Assembly (NCBI GenBank): GCA_004558805.1
Contig: SFDE01000010.1
Location: 52,678-116,677 of the forward strand
From: Faecalibacterium prausnitzii
GTDB lineage: Bacteria; Bacillota; Clostridia; Oscillospirales; Ruminococcaceae
DNA: 64,000 bases
Direction of reading: 5' to 3'
Within the stretch, counting starts at the first letter, position 1, and every line of letters begins with the position of its first letter. Of this stretch, positions 1 to 8,097 are shown piece after piece. The notes beneath the pieces are model-generated. The model did not search any database, was not told the DNA's origin, and saw nothing but the letters and a program-made list of their open reading frames with translations. A program made the translations under genes and the position numbers.

Positions 1-875
1 CTGGTTCCTTGTCCATTTTTTCCATGATTCACCCATTCGCCTTCATAAACAGAATAAACCTCTCCATTTCGATAGACCGTCTCTTTTCCTTGACCGTTCA
101 GAACACCGTTGCTAAAATTTCCTTCTTGCATAGAACTAATTGTCTTTCCATCGTCTTCATAGAACGTCCATTTTCCTTGACCGTTCAGTTTTCCGTCAAT
201 ATAATTTCCTTCGCTAATCCAATATCCGTCGTCGATATAGAGCGTCTTTTTTCCTTGACCGTTCAGCGCATTATTTTCAAATTCGCCTTCATCAACATTG
301 CGTATTTTAGCAACCAATGAGGGCGTAATAGTAACTGTATTTGTAAATGTATATTTTCCCTTTCCGCAAGCCTTTCCATCCGCCCAACTTCCTTCGTATG
401 TATATCCTTTCCCATTTTCTACATTACTCCATTTTCCATATCCATAGGGTTTTCCATCTTTCCACTGTCCCGTATACGATCCACTATATCCAAATGCTGC
501 AACTTTTTCATTCGTTACTTCTGTCAGCCCTGTTTCCACATTGCTTGTCGTACCGGGATCGTCAACCGGCTTAGTCTGGCTGTCCGTCTTAGAAGCATCG
601 ACCTCGGGATCAACATCTTCTTTGTCCGGTGCCGCACTCTCAGACGCCTCGGATCCTGCACTTGCCGCCGCCTGCTCTTCCGAGCTTGCAGCCGCCTCCA
701 CGCCTGCCCCGGGGGTCCCATCCCGGGTGACCTGTACAACGTCCGGCTTTGCGGCAAAGAGCGCAGCGCACAGCACGCTCACCACAGCCACAGCTGCCGC
801 TGCGCCAATGCCGATCACTTTGCCTTTTTCCGTCCGGCGTGCCGGGGCAGCGCTCCGGGCAGGGGCAGGGCGTGG
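1..875 (-). CDS. Membrane segment plus MORN-repeat half of the adjacent kinase (shifted frame, runs off the window)
   Basis: This frame is open from just after the A8 run at 876-883 to the window edge and looks like the continuation of the upstream kinase. It starts with a basic linker (about 840-875), then a hydrophobic membrane span rich in Ala and Val (about 770-815), an acidic Ala/Ser/Glu-rich linker, and at least six MORN-like repeats (motifs such as YTGQWKDGKPYGYGKW, YEGSWADGKACGKGK and repeated LNGQGK). MORN repeats elsewhere mediate protein or lipid contact; here they would lie outside the cell if the kinase is inside. The repeat half (1-540) is clearly more AT-rich than the kinase half, which suggests a separate origin or relaxed selection. 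A GTG at 818 could be a separate start, but no good ribosome-binding site is seen, so a frameshifted single gene is more likely. The gene is cut by the window edge. Confidence 0.6.
83..266 (-). repeat. Three near-identical DNA copies of an 18-bp MORN-coding motif
   Basis: The + strand string TTTTCCTTGACCGTTCAG occurs exactly at 83-100, 171-188 and 249-266. It encodes the LNGQGK core of three successive MORN repeats. Identity at the DNA level, not only at the protein level, points to recent duplication or gene conversion among the repeats. Confidence 0.75.
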
Positions 876-1920
876 TTTTTTTTGCCGGTTTTGCGGCGGG
901 CACAGGGGCAGGTACCGCTCCCGGCTGCCGGGCGGGACCCAGAATGGTAGTCTGCTCTTCTTCCAGCTGGTCCAGCAGCGCATCCACGCTCTGGGTGCGG
1001 TCTGCCGCACGGACTGCAAGACCTTTCCGGAGTGCGCCCACCACATAGGGAGGGATCGGCTCCCGGGTGGGCAGGTCAAAGCGCAGGGTGTCCTGCTCCA
1101 GACGCTCCAGCGACTGCGGCACACGCTTCCCGTAGCAGGCGTAATAGATCGTTGCGCAAAGGGCATACACATCGGTCCAGGGACCGATGCTGCCGTTGTT
1201 CAGGTACTGTTCCATGGGACTGTACCCGTTTTTACCCACCGGCACCGACACCTCATCCGAGTGCTTGTTCAGATCCTTTGCTGCACCAAGGTCCAGCAGC
1301 TTAACGCTGCCGTCCCCCTGGATCATGATGTTATCCGGGCTGATGTCCCGGTGGATGACCCCCTGCCGGTGGATCTTGCAAAGGTCCTGCATCATCGGGC
1401 GGAGCAGGGCATAGCACGCCGTGTAGGTCATGGGACCTTCCCGCCGCAGACGTGCCTTCAGGGTCTCGCCCTCCACATAGTCCATGACGATATAGGCAGT
1501 CTCGTTTGCCAGAAACGTCTCCCGCACCCGCACCACGGACGGGATATTCTCCACCCGCGCCATCTTGCGCGCTTCTTTCAGGAAATAATTCTTTGCATCC
1601 TCACGGCTGCTGCGGAATTTATAGCTGCTGCTCCAGTAAAGCTCGCTTTCGCCTTCCCGGCGCATGGCGGCACCGGACGGATAGTATTCCTTGATCGCCA
1701 CCCGGCTCTCCAGCGAGAGGTCAAAGCCAATATACGTGATGCCAAAACCGCCGCGCCCCAGCACGTCGCCCACAAGGTACTTGCCGTTCAGGATCGTATT
1801 GCGGGGCATTGCCTCCGCCGGCTGGGGGGATTTTTGTGCATTAAAGCCGCAAAACGGGCACGCACCGCCCCTGTGTCCCGTCAGTTCCCGCATACAGTGC
1901 GGGCAGCGATTGATCTCCAT
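640..1920 (-). CDS. Zinc-ribbon Ser/Thr protein kinase (frameshifted after the kinase domain)
   Basis: Predicted cytoplasmic eukaryotic-like Ser/Thr kinase. The start is the ATG at 1920, preceded by GGAAAGGTGAG; an upstream in-frame start at 1959 lacks a site. Residues 6-24 form a CPHC/CPFC zinc ribbon. The kinase domain follows: glycine loop GRGGFG (55-60), VAIKEYYP with the ATP-binding lysine K77, catalytic HRDISPDN (190-197) and metal motif DLGAAK (210-215, DLG instead of DFG). After a Pro/Ala linker the frame reads A8 (876-883 on the + strand as T8) and then becomes Cys/Arg/Gly-rich nonsense up to a stop at 640. Dropping one A restores a frame with a membrane span and MORN repeats. The nonsense tail is therefore probably not the native C-terminus: either a sequencing indel, a phase-variable tract or transcriptional slippage. 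Confidence 0.85.
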   Translation of the reverse strand: MEINRCPHCMRELTGHRGGACPFCGFNAQKSPQPAEAMPRNTILNGKYLVGDVLGRGGFGITYIGFDLSLESRVAIKEYYPSGAAMRREGESELYWSSSYKFRSSREDAKNYFLKEARKMARVENIPSVVRVRETFLANETAYIVMDYVEGETLKARLRREGPMTYTACYALLRPMMQDLCKIHRQGVIHRDISPDNIMIQGDGSVKLLDLGAAKDLNKHSDEVSVPVGKNGYSPMEQYLNNGSIGPWTDVYALCATIYYACYGKRVPQSLERLEQDTLRFDLPTREPIPPYVVGALRKGLAVRAADRTQSVDALLDQLEEEQTTILGPARQPGAVPAPVPAAKPAKKTTPCPCPERCPGTPDGKRQSDRHWRSGSCGCGERAVRCALCRKAGRCTGHPGWDPRGRRGGGCKLGRAGGGKCRIRGV

Positions 1921-2013
1921 GATCGTTTTCTCACCTTTCCAAAGCTTTCCATTTTTCATGCGCCGGATTTTTTGATCTGCATCCGCCGCTTTCTACCGCA
2001 ATTATACTAATAT

Positions 2014-2042
2014 AGTATAACAAAAAAGCCATACGCTTGCAA
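2014..2042 (-). promoter_or_regulatory. Promoter of the zinc-ribbon kinase gene
   Basis: On the minus strand TTGCAA (2042-2037), a 17-bp spacer and TATACT (2019-2014) give a sigma-A type promoter about 90 bp ahead of the kinase start. Its -35 hexamer is the palindrome TTGCAA, which is also the -35 of the divergent RNase P RNA promoter. Confidence 0.6.
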
Positions 2043-2065
2043 ATCTTGTTTTTTTATGGTATCAT
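2037..2065 (+). promoter_or_regulatory. Promoter of the RNase P RNA gene
   Basis: TTGCAA (2037-2042), 17-bp spacer, TATCAT (2060-2065) with an extended -10 TGG just before it. The predicted start, about 6 bp downstream, falls on 2071, exactly where the P1 helix of the RNA begins. Confidence 0.75.
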
Positions 2066-2070
2066 GGGCA

Positions 2071-2326
2071 GCGGAAAACGAGTGGAACATACGGCGGCGG
2101 GGCGGCTTTGACCGCTCTGAGGAAAGTCCGGGCCTCACAGAGCACGGTAACTGCTAACGGCAGCCGAGGGTGACCTTAGGGAAAGTGCAACAGAAAACAA
2201 ACCGCCGCAGCAATGCGGTAAGGATGAAACGGCGAGGTAAGAGCTCACCAGCGCATGGGTGACCATGCGGCTTTGTAAACCCTACCGGAAGCAACAACCC
2301 GGCTTACGGTCTATCTCGTTTTCCGC
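2071..2326 (+). ncRNA. rnpB: RNase P RNA, unusually short (A-type motifs)
   Basis: Catalytic RNA of RNase P, which trims the 5' ends of tRNA precursors. The ends pair as a 12-bp P1 helix (GCGGAAAACGAG with CTCGTTTTCCGC). The hallmark conserved strings are present: GAGGAAAGTCCGGGC (5' strand of P4), GTGCAACAGAAA followed by CAAACCGCC, GGTAAGGATGAAACGG, GAGGTAAGAGCTCACC, GTAAACCC, and the 3' P4 strand AACCCGGCTTACGG. The length, about 256 nt, is well below the 330-400 nt usual for A-type RNAs. Compared with the E. coli RNA from memory, the sequence passes from the equivalent of GGAGCAA straight to ACCCGGCTTA, so the P15-P18 region appears to be missing. It has its own promoter and a terminator, so it looks expressed. 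Confidence 0.9.
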
Positions 2327-2340
2327 TTTTATTGCCTTGT

Positions 2341-2378
2341 GGGACTGCAGCACAAAATTTGTGCTGCAGCCCTTTTTT
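2341..2378 (+). terminator. Rho-independent terminator of the RNase P RNA gene
   Basis: A long hairpin, CTGCAGCACAAA pairing with TTTGTGCTGCAG, is followed by CCC and a run of T residues, 15-50 bp after the RNA's 3' end. Confidence 0.85.
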
Positions 2379-2436
2379 CTTTGATTCACAGTACTTTTGC
2401 CCCATGGAAATCAATTTTTGAAGATTGACCCAGAGC

Positions 2437-2588
2437 CTAAGCCTTCACCCCTTGGGGGGAAGGTGGCTGCGAACGTAGTGAGCAGACGGATGAGGGGTAA
2501 TTTCCCGCAATCAGCAGTTTGCCTGCGCCCTCATCAGTCACCTGCGGTGACAGCTTCCCCCGACCGGGGGAAGCCTTTAGAGGAAAAT
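2437..2588. repeat. Dispersed palindromic intergenic repeat, copy A
   Basis: The 2327-2703 gap holds the rnpB terminator, this repeat and the nadE promoter. Positions 2437-2500, read on the minus strand, are nearly identical to 55020-55085: the same CCCTCATCCGTCTGCTC, CGCAGCCACCTTCCCCCCAAGGGG and AAGGCTT blocks in order. The second half contains the palindrome GTCACCTGCGGTGAC and a CTTCCCCCGACCGGGGGAAG hairpin. No reading frame is convincing, so this is a non-coding mobile or structural repeat. Confidence 0.75.
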
Positions 2589-2637
2589 TGATTTCCGTAC
2601 TTTTGCCTTTGTGCCGCTTTTCGTTTTGCACGGTTTG

Positions 2638-2646
2638 TGGTATACT
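2638..2646 (+). promoter_or_regulatory. Extended -10 promoter element before nadE
   Basis: TGGTATACT (2638-2646) is an extended -10 box about 58 bp ahead of the nadE start. The hexamer at the proper -35 distance (TTTTCG) is weak, as expected for an extended -10 promoter. Confidence 0.5.
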
Positions 2647-2703
2647 ATGGGCACTGCAGTATCTTGCGGTAAACATTGAAAAGACAGGATGTGAAATCCT
2701 CCT

Positions 2704-4632
2704 ATGAAAGATGGATTCCTGAAAGCTGCCGCCTTCTCCCCCGCCTTGCGGGTGGCGGACTGCACCTATAACACCGCCGAGATCCTTTCCGGGCTGCGCT
2801 GCGCCGCTGCACGGGGGGTGAAACTGGCGGTCTTTCCCGAGTTCTGCCTTACGGGCTACACCTGTGGAGACCTGTTTTTGCAGCACACCCTGCAGCAGGG
2901 TGCTCTGGAAGGGCTGAACACCCTGCTGGAAGCAAGCCGGGAACTGGACCTGGTGGCGCTGGTGGGGCTGCCGCTGAGCGTCCACGGCAAGCTGTACAAC
3001 TGCGCTGCCGTACTGTGCCGGGGGCAGCTGCTGGGCATCGTGCCCAAGACCTACCTGCCCAACTACGGCGAGTTCTACGAAAAGCGTCAGTTCACCCCCG
3101 GCAGCACCGAGGTGGAGACCATCACGGTCTGCGGTCAGCAGGTGCCCTTTGGCACTTCCCTGCTGTTCCGCTGCCGCCAGATGCCCAGCTTTGTGCTGGG
3201 TGTGGAGCTGTGCGAGGACCTGTGGAGCGCCCTGCCCCCCTCCACCTTCCACGCTCTGGCAGGTGCCACGGTGATCGCCAACCTTTCTGCCAGCGATGAG
3301 ACGGTAGGCAAGGCAGAGTACCGACGGGCACTGGTAGCAAACCAGTCCGCCCGGCTGCTGTGCGGCTACCTCTATGCCTCCGCCGGGCATGGTGAGAGCA
3401 CTCAGGACATGGTCTTTGCAGGGCATGACCTGATCGCCGAGAACGGCACCGTGCTTTCGGAGACGGTGCCCTTTGGCGGCGGCTATGCCGAGACCGAGAT
3501 CGACTGCCAGCGCATGGAGGCAGAGCGCGCCCGGAACACCAGTTTTGAGCCGTGCCGGGAGGGCTACGCCACGGTGGAGTTTGACCTTACCCCGGTGGAG
3601 ACGACCCTGACCCGGTGGATCGACCCCGCCCCCTTTGTGCCGGGAGACCCCCAGCGCCGTGCCCAGCGCTGCGAGCTGATCCTGCGGATGCAGGCGGACG
3701 GTCTTGCCAAGCGACTGGAACACGTCCACGCCAAAAAGGCGGTCATCGGCATTTCCGGCGGTCTGGACAGCTGCCTTGCCCTGCTGGTGGCAGTCCGTGC
3801 CATGAAGCAGCTGGGTCGCCCTGCCGGAGATGTGCTGGCGGTGACCATGCCCTGCTTTGGCACCACCAAGCGCACCCGCAGCAACGCCCAGATCCTCTGC
3901 GATGAGCTGCAGGTGAATTTCCAGGAGATCCACATTGCCAACACCGTCCGCAGCCACTTTGCAGACATCGGGCAGGACGAGAATATGCTGGACGTCACCT
4001 TTGAGAACGGACAGGCACGGGTGCGCACTCTGGAACTGATGGATCTTGCCAACCGCACCGGCGGACTGGTGGTGGGCACCGGCGACCTTTCGGAGCTTGC
4101 TCTGGGCTGGGCGACCTACAACGGCGACCACATGAGCATGTACGGCGTCAACGCCGGCGTGCCCAAAACACTGGTGCGGCATCTGGTACACTACGAGGCG
4201 GACATTGCCGCCACCGAGACCCTGCGCACCGTGCTGCTGGACATTCTGGATACCCCTGTGTCTCCGGAGCTGCTGCCTGCCAAGGACGACGGCGAGATCG
4301 CCCAGCGCACCGAGGACCTTGTGGGTCCCTACGAGCTCCACGACTTCTATCTGTATCAGGTGCTGCGCTGCGGTTTTGGTCCCACCAAGATCTTCCGGCT
4401 GGCAAAAGCCGCTTTCAAGGGGCGCCCGGAGTACACCGATGCTGTGCTGTACCGGTGGCTGCGGAACTTCTACTGGCGGTTCTTTGCCCAGCAGTTCAAG
4501 CGCAGCTGCCTGCCGGACGGTCCCAAAGTGGGCAGCGTGACCCTTTCGCCCCGGGGCGACTGGCGTATGCCCAGCGATGCCTGCGCCACCCTGTGGCTGG
4601 CGGAGCTGGAACAGCTCAATCCCGGAAACTGA
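2704..4632 (+). CDS. nadE: Glutamine-dependent NAD+ synthetase
   Basis: Catalyses the last step of NAD synthesis: deamido-NAD, ATP and glutamine give NAD. The 642-aa protein has the two-domain form. Residues about 1-270 are a nitrilase-type glutaminase with the Glu-Lys-Cys triad visible in FPEFCLTGY, PKTYLPNYGEFYE and GVELCEDLW. The C-terminal synthetase domain carries the PP-loop SGGLDS and the later GTGDLSELALGW motif. The length is normal for the family. The ribosome-binding site is weak (AGGATGTG lies 14 bp upstream), yet the ATG fits the domain start. It opens a three-gene plus-strand run with the NusG-II protein, 10 bp downstream, and the LCP gene. Confidence 0.95.
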   Translation: MKDGFLKAAAFSPALRVADCTYNTAEILSGLRCAAARGVKLAVFPEFCLTGYTCGDLFLQHTLQQGALEGLNTLLEASRELDLVALVGLPLSVHGKLYNCAAVLCRGQLLGIVPKTYLPNYGEFYEKRQFTPGSTEVETITVCGQQVPFGTSLLFRCRQMPSFVLGVELCEDLWSALPPSTFHALAGATVIANLSASDETVGKAEYRRALVANQSARLLCGYLYASAGHGESTQDMVFAGHDLIAENGTVLSETVPFGGGYAETEIDCQRMEAERARNTSFEPCREGYATVEFDLTPVETTLTRWIDPAPFVPGDPQRRAQRCELILRMQADGLAKRLEHVHAKKAVIGISGGLDSCLALLVAVRAMKQLGRPAGDVLAVTMPCFGTTKRTRSNAQILCDELQVNFQEIHIANTVRSHFADIGQDENMLDVTFENGQARVRTLELMDLANRTGGLVVGTGDLSELALGWATYNGDHMSMYGVNAGVPKTLVRHLVHYEADIAATETLRTVLLDILDTPVSPELLPAKDDGEIAQRTEDLVGPYELHDFYLYQVLRCGFGPTKIFRLAKAAFKGRPEYTDAVLYRWLRNFYWRFFAQQFKRSCLPDGPKVGSVTLSPRGDWRMPSDACATLWLAELEQLNPGN

Positions 4633-4642
4633 TCGAGATGCT

Positions 4643-4996
4643 ATGAAAAACAAAAAACTTATCACCAACCTGCTCTTCGCCGCAGTGGTCCTTGCCATTG
4701 CCGCCGGGCTGTTTGCCTTGCGCAGCACCCACGGCAGCAAGGGCAGACTCTGTGCCCAGCTGATCTACGGGGACAGCAACACCACCGTGGATTACCCGCT
4801 GGAAGAGGATGCCACCTACGATGTGGACACCGGCTATTACACGGTGCACATCCAGATCCGGCAGGGTGCCGCCCGCTTTGTGGATTCTCCCTGCCCGGAC
4901 CACATCTGCGAAGGCTTTGGCTGGCTGTCCAACGAGGACCAGACCGCCACCTGTCTGCCCGCCCGTGCGGTGCTGACCATCGTGCCGGTATCCTGA
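4643..4996 (+). CDS. NusG domain II-containing membrane-anchored protein
   Basis: A 117-aa protein with one N-terminal membrane span (residues about 5-25, LITNLLFAAVVLAIAAGLFAL) and an extracytoplasmic NusG-II-like domain. The family signature is clear: an IQIRQGAARFVDSPCPDHIC stretch followed by GW(L/I)S and a CLPARAVLTI strand. In many Firmicutes such proteins sit beside FMN-binding or cell-envelope genes; the biochemical role is unknown. The start ATG at 4643 is 10 bp after nadE and the stop is 18 bp before the LCP gene, so all three are probably co-transcribed. Confidence 0.85.
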   Translation: MKNKKLITNLLFAAVVLAIAAGLFALRSTHGSKGRLCAQLIYGDSNTTVDYPLEEDATYDVDTGYYTVHIQIRQGAARFVDSPCPDHICEGFGWLSNEDQTATCLPARAVLTIVPVS

Positions 4997-5014
4997 CAAA
5001 AAGGAGATTTTTCC

Positions 5015-6637
5015 ATGAAGGATGAACATAACCGTTCCCTGCGGCATCTGAACCGCAAGGCAGAAGACAAGGACCGTTCCACCATTGAGGTGGACAGCTC
5101 CGCCTTCTTCTCGGAGACCCCCTCTTCCCAGACCCCGCCTCCCCGGAGCAGCAGTTCCGGGTCCGGGGCAGGTGCGGCACTGCCCCCCTCCAAGCTGGGC
5201 GCTGTGCTGCTGGTACTGCAGGCAGTACTGAGCCTTGCCTCTCTGGTGCAGTTATGGCGCACTCGGATGCTGCCCGCCCTGTATCTGGTGATCATCGCCG
5301 CCATCCTTGCCCTTCTGTGGGTACTGGTGCGCCGCTGTCAGGAATACAAGGTGCCCGGCACCGTCTCCCGTGTTTTTTCGGTGGCGCTGTGCGCCGTCAT
5401 GGCAATGGGCTGCATCTGGGCGCAGCAGGGGCTTTCTGCTCTGGGCAGCATGACCAATGGTCTGCTCACCGGCATGGAGGCGGCAAAGATCACCAAGGAA
5501 CCTTTTGTGGTCTACCTCAGCGGTGTGGACACTCGGGGCGAGCTGACCGAAAAAGCACGCAGCGACGTTAACATTCTCGCAGTGGTCAACCCCAAGACCA
5601 AACAGGTGGCGCTGATCAACACCCCCCGGGATTACTACGTGGATCTGGCGGGCACCAACAGCAAGGACAAGCTGACCCACGCCGGACTGTACGGCGTAGA
5701 AACCAGCATGGAGACCCTGGGCAACCTGTACGGCGTTGAGGTCACCGATTACATCCGCATCAACTTTGCCGGATTCATGAGCATCGTGGATGCTTTGGGC
5801 GGCGTAGATGTGTACTCAGATCAGGCGTTCACTTCCGTGGGCAGCCCCGGCTACTATGACCCCACCTCTTTTGTGGAAGGCTGGAACCATCTGGACGGCA
5901 AGGCAGCACTTGCCTTTGCCCGGGAGCGTCACGCCTTCGCCTCCGGCGACATCCAGCGGGGCATCGACCAGATGAAGGTCATTGACGCCATGCTGAACAA
6001 GATCAAGTCTCCTGCCCTGCTGATGAACTTTTCCAAGCTCATGGACGCTGCATCAGACTGCTTTGTCACCAGCCTTTCTCAGGATCAGATCAGCGCACTG
6101 GTGCGGATGCAGCTCAGCGACTTTGCGGAGTGGGATATCCAGAGCTGCACCGTCACCGGTTCCTCCGGCACCAGCACCAAGTGCTACTCTGCCAAAGGGC
6201 AGAAGCTCTATGTCATGAAGCCGGACGAATCCTCGGTGAACAAGGCAAAGGAGCTCATCGCCTCGGTGCTGGGCGGTGACGGCACCGTCAGCAGCACCTC
6301 CCAGACCCCGGAAAAGACCGAGGTCCACACCCCCACCACCGACCCCAACGCCGCTGTGTCGGTGCCAGAGGAATCCGCCGACAGTGTGATCCTGGAAGCA
6401 CCTGCGGAGAGCGTACCGGAGCAGCCGGAAGAGCAGCCCGCAGAACAGCCTGCGGAGACCACTCCTGCAGAGCCGGAGACTCCCGCCACCCAGCCTGCAG
6501 AGGGAGAGACCGAAGCACCTTCTATCTCCCTGCCTTCTCAGGAAGAGCTGGAGCAGTCCGCTTCCTCCCTGTACGGCGCCGCCTCCACCATTCTGGACGC
6601 CCTTCTGGGCAGTTCCAGCAATAACGAAAAGGCATAA
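5015..6637 (+). CDS. LCP (LytR-CpsA-Psr) family envelope phosphotransferase
   Basis: LCP proteins attach teichoic acids or other anionic glycopolymers from lipid carriers to peptidoglycan. This 540-aa protein has a Ser/Pro-rich cytoplasmic N-terminus (about 1-55), three hydrophobic spans between about 60 and 155, then the LCP domain. Recognisable parts are the SGVDTRG strand, INTPRDYYVDL, LTHAGLYG, IRINFAGFMSIVDALGGVDV and the FARERHAF..GDIQRGIDQ motif with the arginines that bind pyrophosphate. The last 130 residues are a low-complexity Pro/Glu/Ala tail. The ribosome-binding site AAGGAG lies 10 bp before the ATG. It ends the nadE operon and is followed by a perfect bidirectional terminator. 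Confidence 0.93.
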   Translation: MKDEHNRSLRHLNRKAEDKDRSTIEVDSSAFFSETPSSQTPPPRSSSSGSGAGAALPPSKLGAVLLVLQAVLSLASLVQLWRTRMLPALYLVIIAAILALLWVLVRRCQEYKVPGTVSRVFSVALCAVMAMGCIWAQQGLSALGSMTNGLLTGMEAAKITKEPFVVYLSGVDTRGELTEKARSDVNILAVVNPKTKQVALINTPRDYYVDLAGTNSKDKLTHAGLYGVETSMETLGNLYGVEVTDYIRINFAGFMSIVDALGGVDVYSDQAFTSVGSPGYYDPTSFVEGWNHLDGKAALAFARERHAFASGDIQRGIDQMKVIDAMLNKIKSPALLMNFSKLMDAASDCFVTSLSQDQISALVRMQLSDFAEWDIQSCTVTGSSGTSTKCYSAKGQKLYVMKPDESSVNKAKELIASVLGGDGTVSSTSQTPEKTEVHTPTTDPNAAVSVPEESADSVILEAPAESVPEQPEEQPAEQPAETTPAEPETPATQPAEGETEAPSISLPSQEELEQSASSLYGAASTILDALLGSSSNNEKA

Positions 6638-6654
6638 GCATCCTTGAAATTACA

Positions 6655-6697
6655 AAAGGGACAGAGTTTCCATGGAAACTCTGTCCCTTTCTGTTTT
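6655..6697. terminator. Bidirectional terminator between the LCP gene and deoB
   Basis: Positions 6655-6690 form a perfect 36-nt palindrome with arms AAAGGGACAGAGTTTCCA. It is flanked by T-rich sequence on the + side and A-rich sequence on the other, so it can end both converging transcripts. Confidence 0.9.
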
Positions 6698-6703
6698 TCT
6701 GGT

Positions 6704-7882
6704 TTACGCTTTGATCTGATCCCAGACGCTGCTGCCGTCCAGCGTGGAGGCGTCCACATCCAGATACTGGCAGATGGTCTTTGCAATGGTGCCAAAACCC
6801 AGCTTGGTGCCCAGATCCACACCGGGCTTCACGCCCTTACCACACACCAGATAGGGCACATACTCCCGGGTGTGGTCGGTGGTCTTGGTGTAGGAAGGGT
6901 CGCAGCCGTGGTCGGCAGTGACCATCAGCAGATCTCCCTCCCGCATGCCGGGGATGAAGTCTGCCAGGAACCGGTCGAACTCGGTGGCGGCGGCAGCGTA
7001 GCCTGCCACGTCCCGGCGATGACCGTAGAGCATATCAAAATCCACCAGATTCACAAAGGCAAGACCCTCGAAATCCCGGGTCTGCAGTGCCTTGGTAAAG
7101 GCAATGCCGTTGGTGTTGCCGGTGGTCTTGATCTTTTCGGTGACGCCCTCGCCGTCAAAAATGTCAAAGATCTTGCCCACAGCAATGACGTCCCTGCCGG
7201 CATCCTTCAGCAGGTCCAGCATGGTGGCACGGGGAGGCTTCAGGCTCAGGTCGTGGCGGTTGGTGGTGCGGTAGAAAGTATCCGCCGTGTTGCCAAGGAA
7301 GGGGCGGGCGATGACACGACCCACGCCGTACTCCCCCTTCAGCATCTCCCGGGCGATCTCGCAGTAGCGGTACAGCTCCTGCACCGGCACCAGCTCCTCA
7401 TTTGCTGCCACCTGAAAGACGCTGTCGGCACTGGTGTAGACAATGAGGGCATTCTCCCTCATTGCCTCTTCGCCGTAATCCTTCAGCACCTGCGTGCCGG
7501 AGTAGGGCTTGTTGCACAGCACCCTGTGCCCGGTCTTTTCCTCATATTCCCGGATCAGCTCCGCCGGGAAGCCCTCCGGGAAGGTGGGCAGGGGTTTGGG
7601 GCTTACTACACCGGCGATCTCCCAGTGCCCGATGGTGGTATCCTTGCCCATGCTCTGCTCCTGCAGCCGTGCAAATGCACCCAGAGGCTCCTCGGTCTTT
7701 TCGCCCACCGTGACCCCGTCCACGTTGAACAGTCCCAGTCTGCGCAGGTTGGGGCAGTGGAAGTTGGGATGTCCGGCGATGGCGCCCAGCGTATTGGTGC
7801 CCTCATCGCCAAAGGCGGCTGCATCCGGTTCTGCACCGATGCCAAAGCTGTCGAGAACGATCAGAAAAACACGTTTTTCCAT
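6704..7882 (-). CDS. deoB: Phosphopentomutase
   Basis: Interconverts ribose-1-phosphate or deoxyribose-1-phosphate with the 5-phosphates in nucleoside salvage. The 392-aa protein belongs to the alkaline phosphatase superfamily. Visible metal and catalytic motifs are LIVLDSFGIGAEPDA at the N-terminus, KDTTIGHWEIAG (with the phosphorylated Thr region), VDFDMLYGHRRDV and TADHGCDP. Length and motif order are normal. The start chosen (MEKRVFLIVLDSFG) is the ATG at 7882 with GGAG upstream; a longer frame extends to 7972 but overlaps the promoter. It is monocistronic, between its own strong promoter and the palindromic terminator. Confidence 0.95.
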   Translation of the reverse strand: MEKRVFLIVLDSFGIGAEPDAAAFGDEGTNTLGAIAGHPNFHCPNLRRLGLFNVDGVTVGEKTEEPLGAFARLQEQSMGKDTTIGHWEIAGVVSPKPLPTFPEGFPAELIREYEEKTGHRVLCNKPYSGTQVLKDYGEEAMRENALIVYTSADSVFQVAANEELVPVQELYRYCEIAREMLKGEYGVGRVIARPFLGNTADTFYRTTNRHDLSLKPPRATMLDLLKDAGRDVIAVGKIFDIFDGEGVTEKIKTTGNTNGIAFTKALQTRDFEGLAFVNLVDFDMLYGHRRDVAGYAAAATEFDRFLADFIPGMREGDLLMVTADHGCDPSYTKTTDHTREYVPYLVCGKGVKPGVDLGTKLGFGTIAKTICQYLDVDASTLDGSSVWDQIKA

Positions 7883-7943
7883 CTCTGTTTCACTCCATTT
7901 CCTCCGGGAAAAGTCCGGAACAGTGTTACTTTTACCTGCCTCC

Positions 7944-7972
7944 ATTATAAGCAAAACTGCTACTGAATGCAA
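7944..7972 (-). promoter_or_regulatory. Promoter of deoB
   Basis: Minus strand TTGCAT (7972-7967), 17-bp spacer, consensus TATAAT (7949-7944). The predicted start is near 7937, giving a leader of about 55 nt. Confidence 0.8.
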
Positions 7973-8097
7973 GGGTTTTTGCCTGCCTGTTTTTTATGTG
8001 CATATTGCCCAAAACCTTAGCCAATTCTTTAACGATTCTGTCCCTCAAAAACTTTGATTTTGTTCGGCACTTCGTTGTTTTTATTCAGGTGTTTTTT

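Noticed and set aside
541..2010. Plus-strand frame of 489 codons opposite the kinase
   Set aside because: Antisense to conserved kinase motifs, with no ribosome-binding site or known motifs.
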